DNA of 16,803 nt from Ophiocordyceps camponoti-saundersi (nom. inval.) (taxonomy: Eukaryota; Ascomycota; Sordariomycetes; Hypocreales; Ophiocordycipitaceae), in assembly GCA_003339415.1 (NCBI GenBank), contig PDHQ01000540.1, positions 1-16,803 on the forward strand, written 5' to 3'. Shown one piece after another: positions 16,748 through 16,803 of this stretch (its first letter is position 1; each line of letters opens with the position of its first letter). The translations under genes were made by a program, and so were the position numbers. The notes beneath the pieces were generated by a model. The model did not search any database and was not told the DNA's origin. It saw only the letters and a program-made list of their open reading frames with translations.

Positions 16748-16803
<56 letters not shown>
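16748..16803. repeat. Terminal poly-C run of 56 nt
   Basis: The sequence ends in C only. This is not a telomere repeat; it looks like an assembly that stopped at, or was extended by, a homopolymer. Compare the poly-C runs at 118-192. Confidence 0.9.

Larger units (their letters stand above)
16264..16803. other. Upstream region of the salicylate synthase gene and contig end
   Basis: No ORF seen. Contains a TATATATA element inside a hairpin (16506-16534), a 12-nt direct repeat at 16487-16510 (ATATCGTGCC twice), short ACCT/AGGT runs, and the terminal poly-C run. Confidence 0.5.

Noticed and set aside
16748..16803. Contig-end repeat as a telomere
   Set aside because: Pure C, not CCCTAA units.

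Overview
This looks like nuclear DNA of a filamentous ascomycete, most likely a Sordariomycete and probably Hypocreales. The support is: genes on both strands with small GT...AG introns (about 55-97 nt) carrying CTRAC/CTGAC branch sites; clear orthologues of fungal housekeeping proteins (DRS1 helicase, EB1/Bim1); several small secreted proteins; and intergenic DNA scattered with ACCT/AGGT tetranucleotide runs. The order-level placement is inference.

Layout, left to right. 1-452: gene-free, with two very long poly-C runs. 453-1690 (+): seven-exon alkaline ceramidase. 1691-2984: no gene seen. 2985-3603 (-): two-exon secreted protein with an LPMO-like histidine pair. 3604-4849: no gene seen. 4850-5230 (-): small secreted 4-Cys protein. 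5231-6339: no gene seen, but a CACGTG cluster begins here and runs into the next gene. 6340-8702 (-): two-exon DEAD-box helicase DRS1. 8703-10683: about 2 kb without a supported gene, rich in short palindromes built on TACGGA/TCCGTA. 10684-11131 (+): three-exon secreted protein with ten cysteines. 11668-12012 (-) and 12115-12487 (+): a doubtful ORF and a secreted beta/gamma-crystallin-like protein, divergent. 13507-14411 (+): four-exon EB1/Bim1. 14929-16263 (-): intronless MbtI/Irp9-type salicylate synthase. The window ends in a run of 56 C.

The genes do not form one pathway. Two are core cell biology (60S ribosome assembly, microtubule plus ends) and one is sphingolipid turnover. Four or five encode small secreted proteins, the sort of content seen in environment- or host-facing regions. 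The most notable metabolic gene is the salicylate synthase: every catalytic residue I could map from the bacterial enzymes is present, and it has no intron although every other multi-domain gene here does. I found no convincing multi-gene novel system, CRISPR array, tRNA, rRNA or intact transposon. Exon boundaries were set by hand from splice signals, reading-frame continuity and family alignment from memory.
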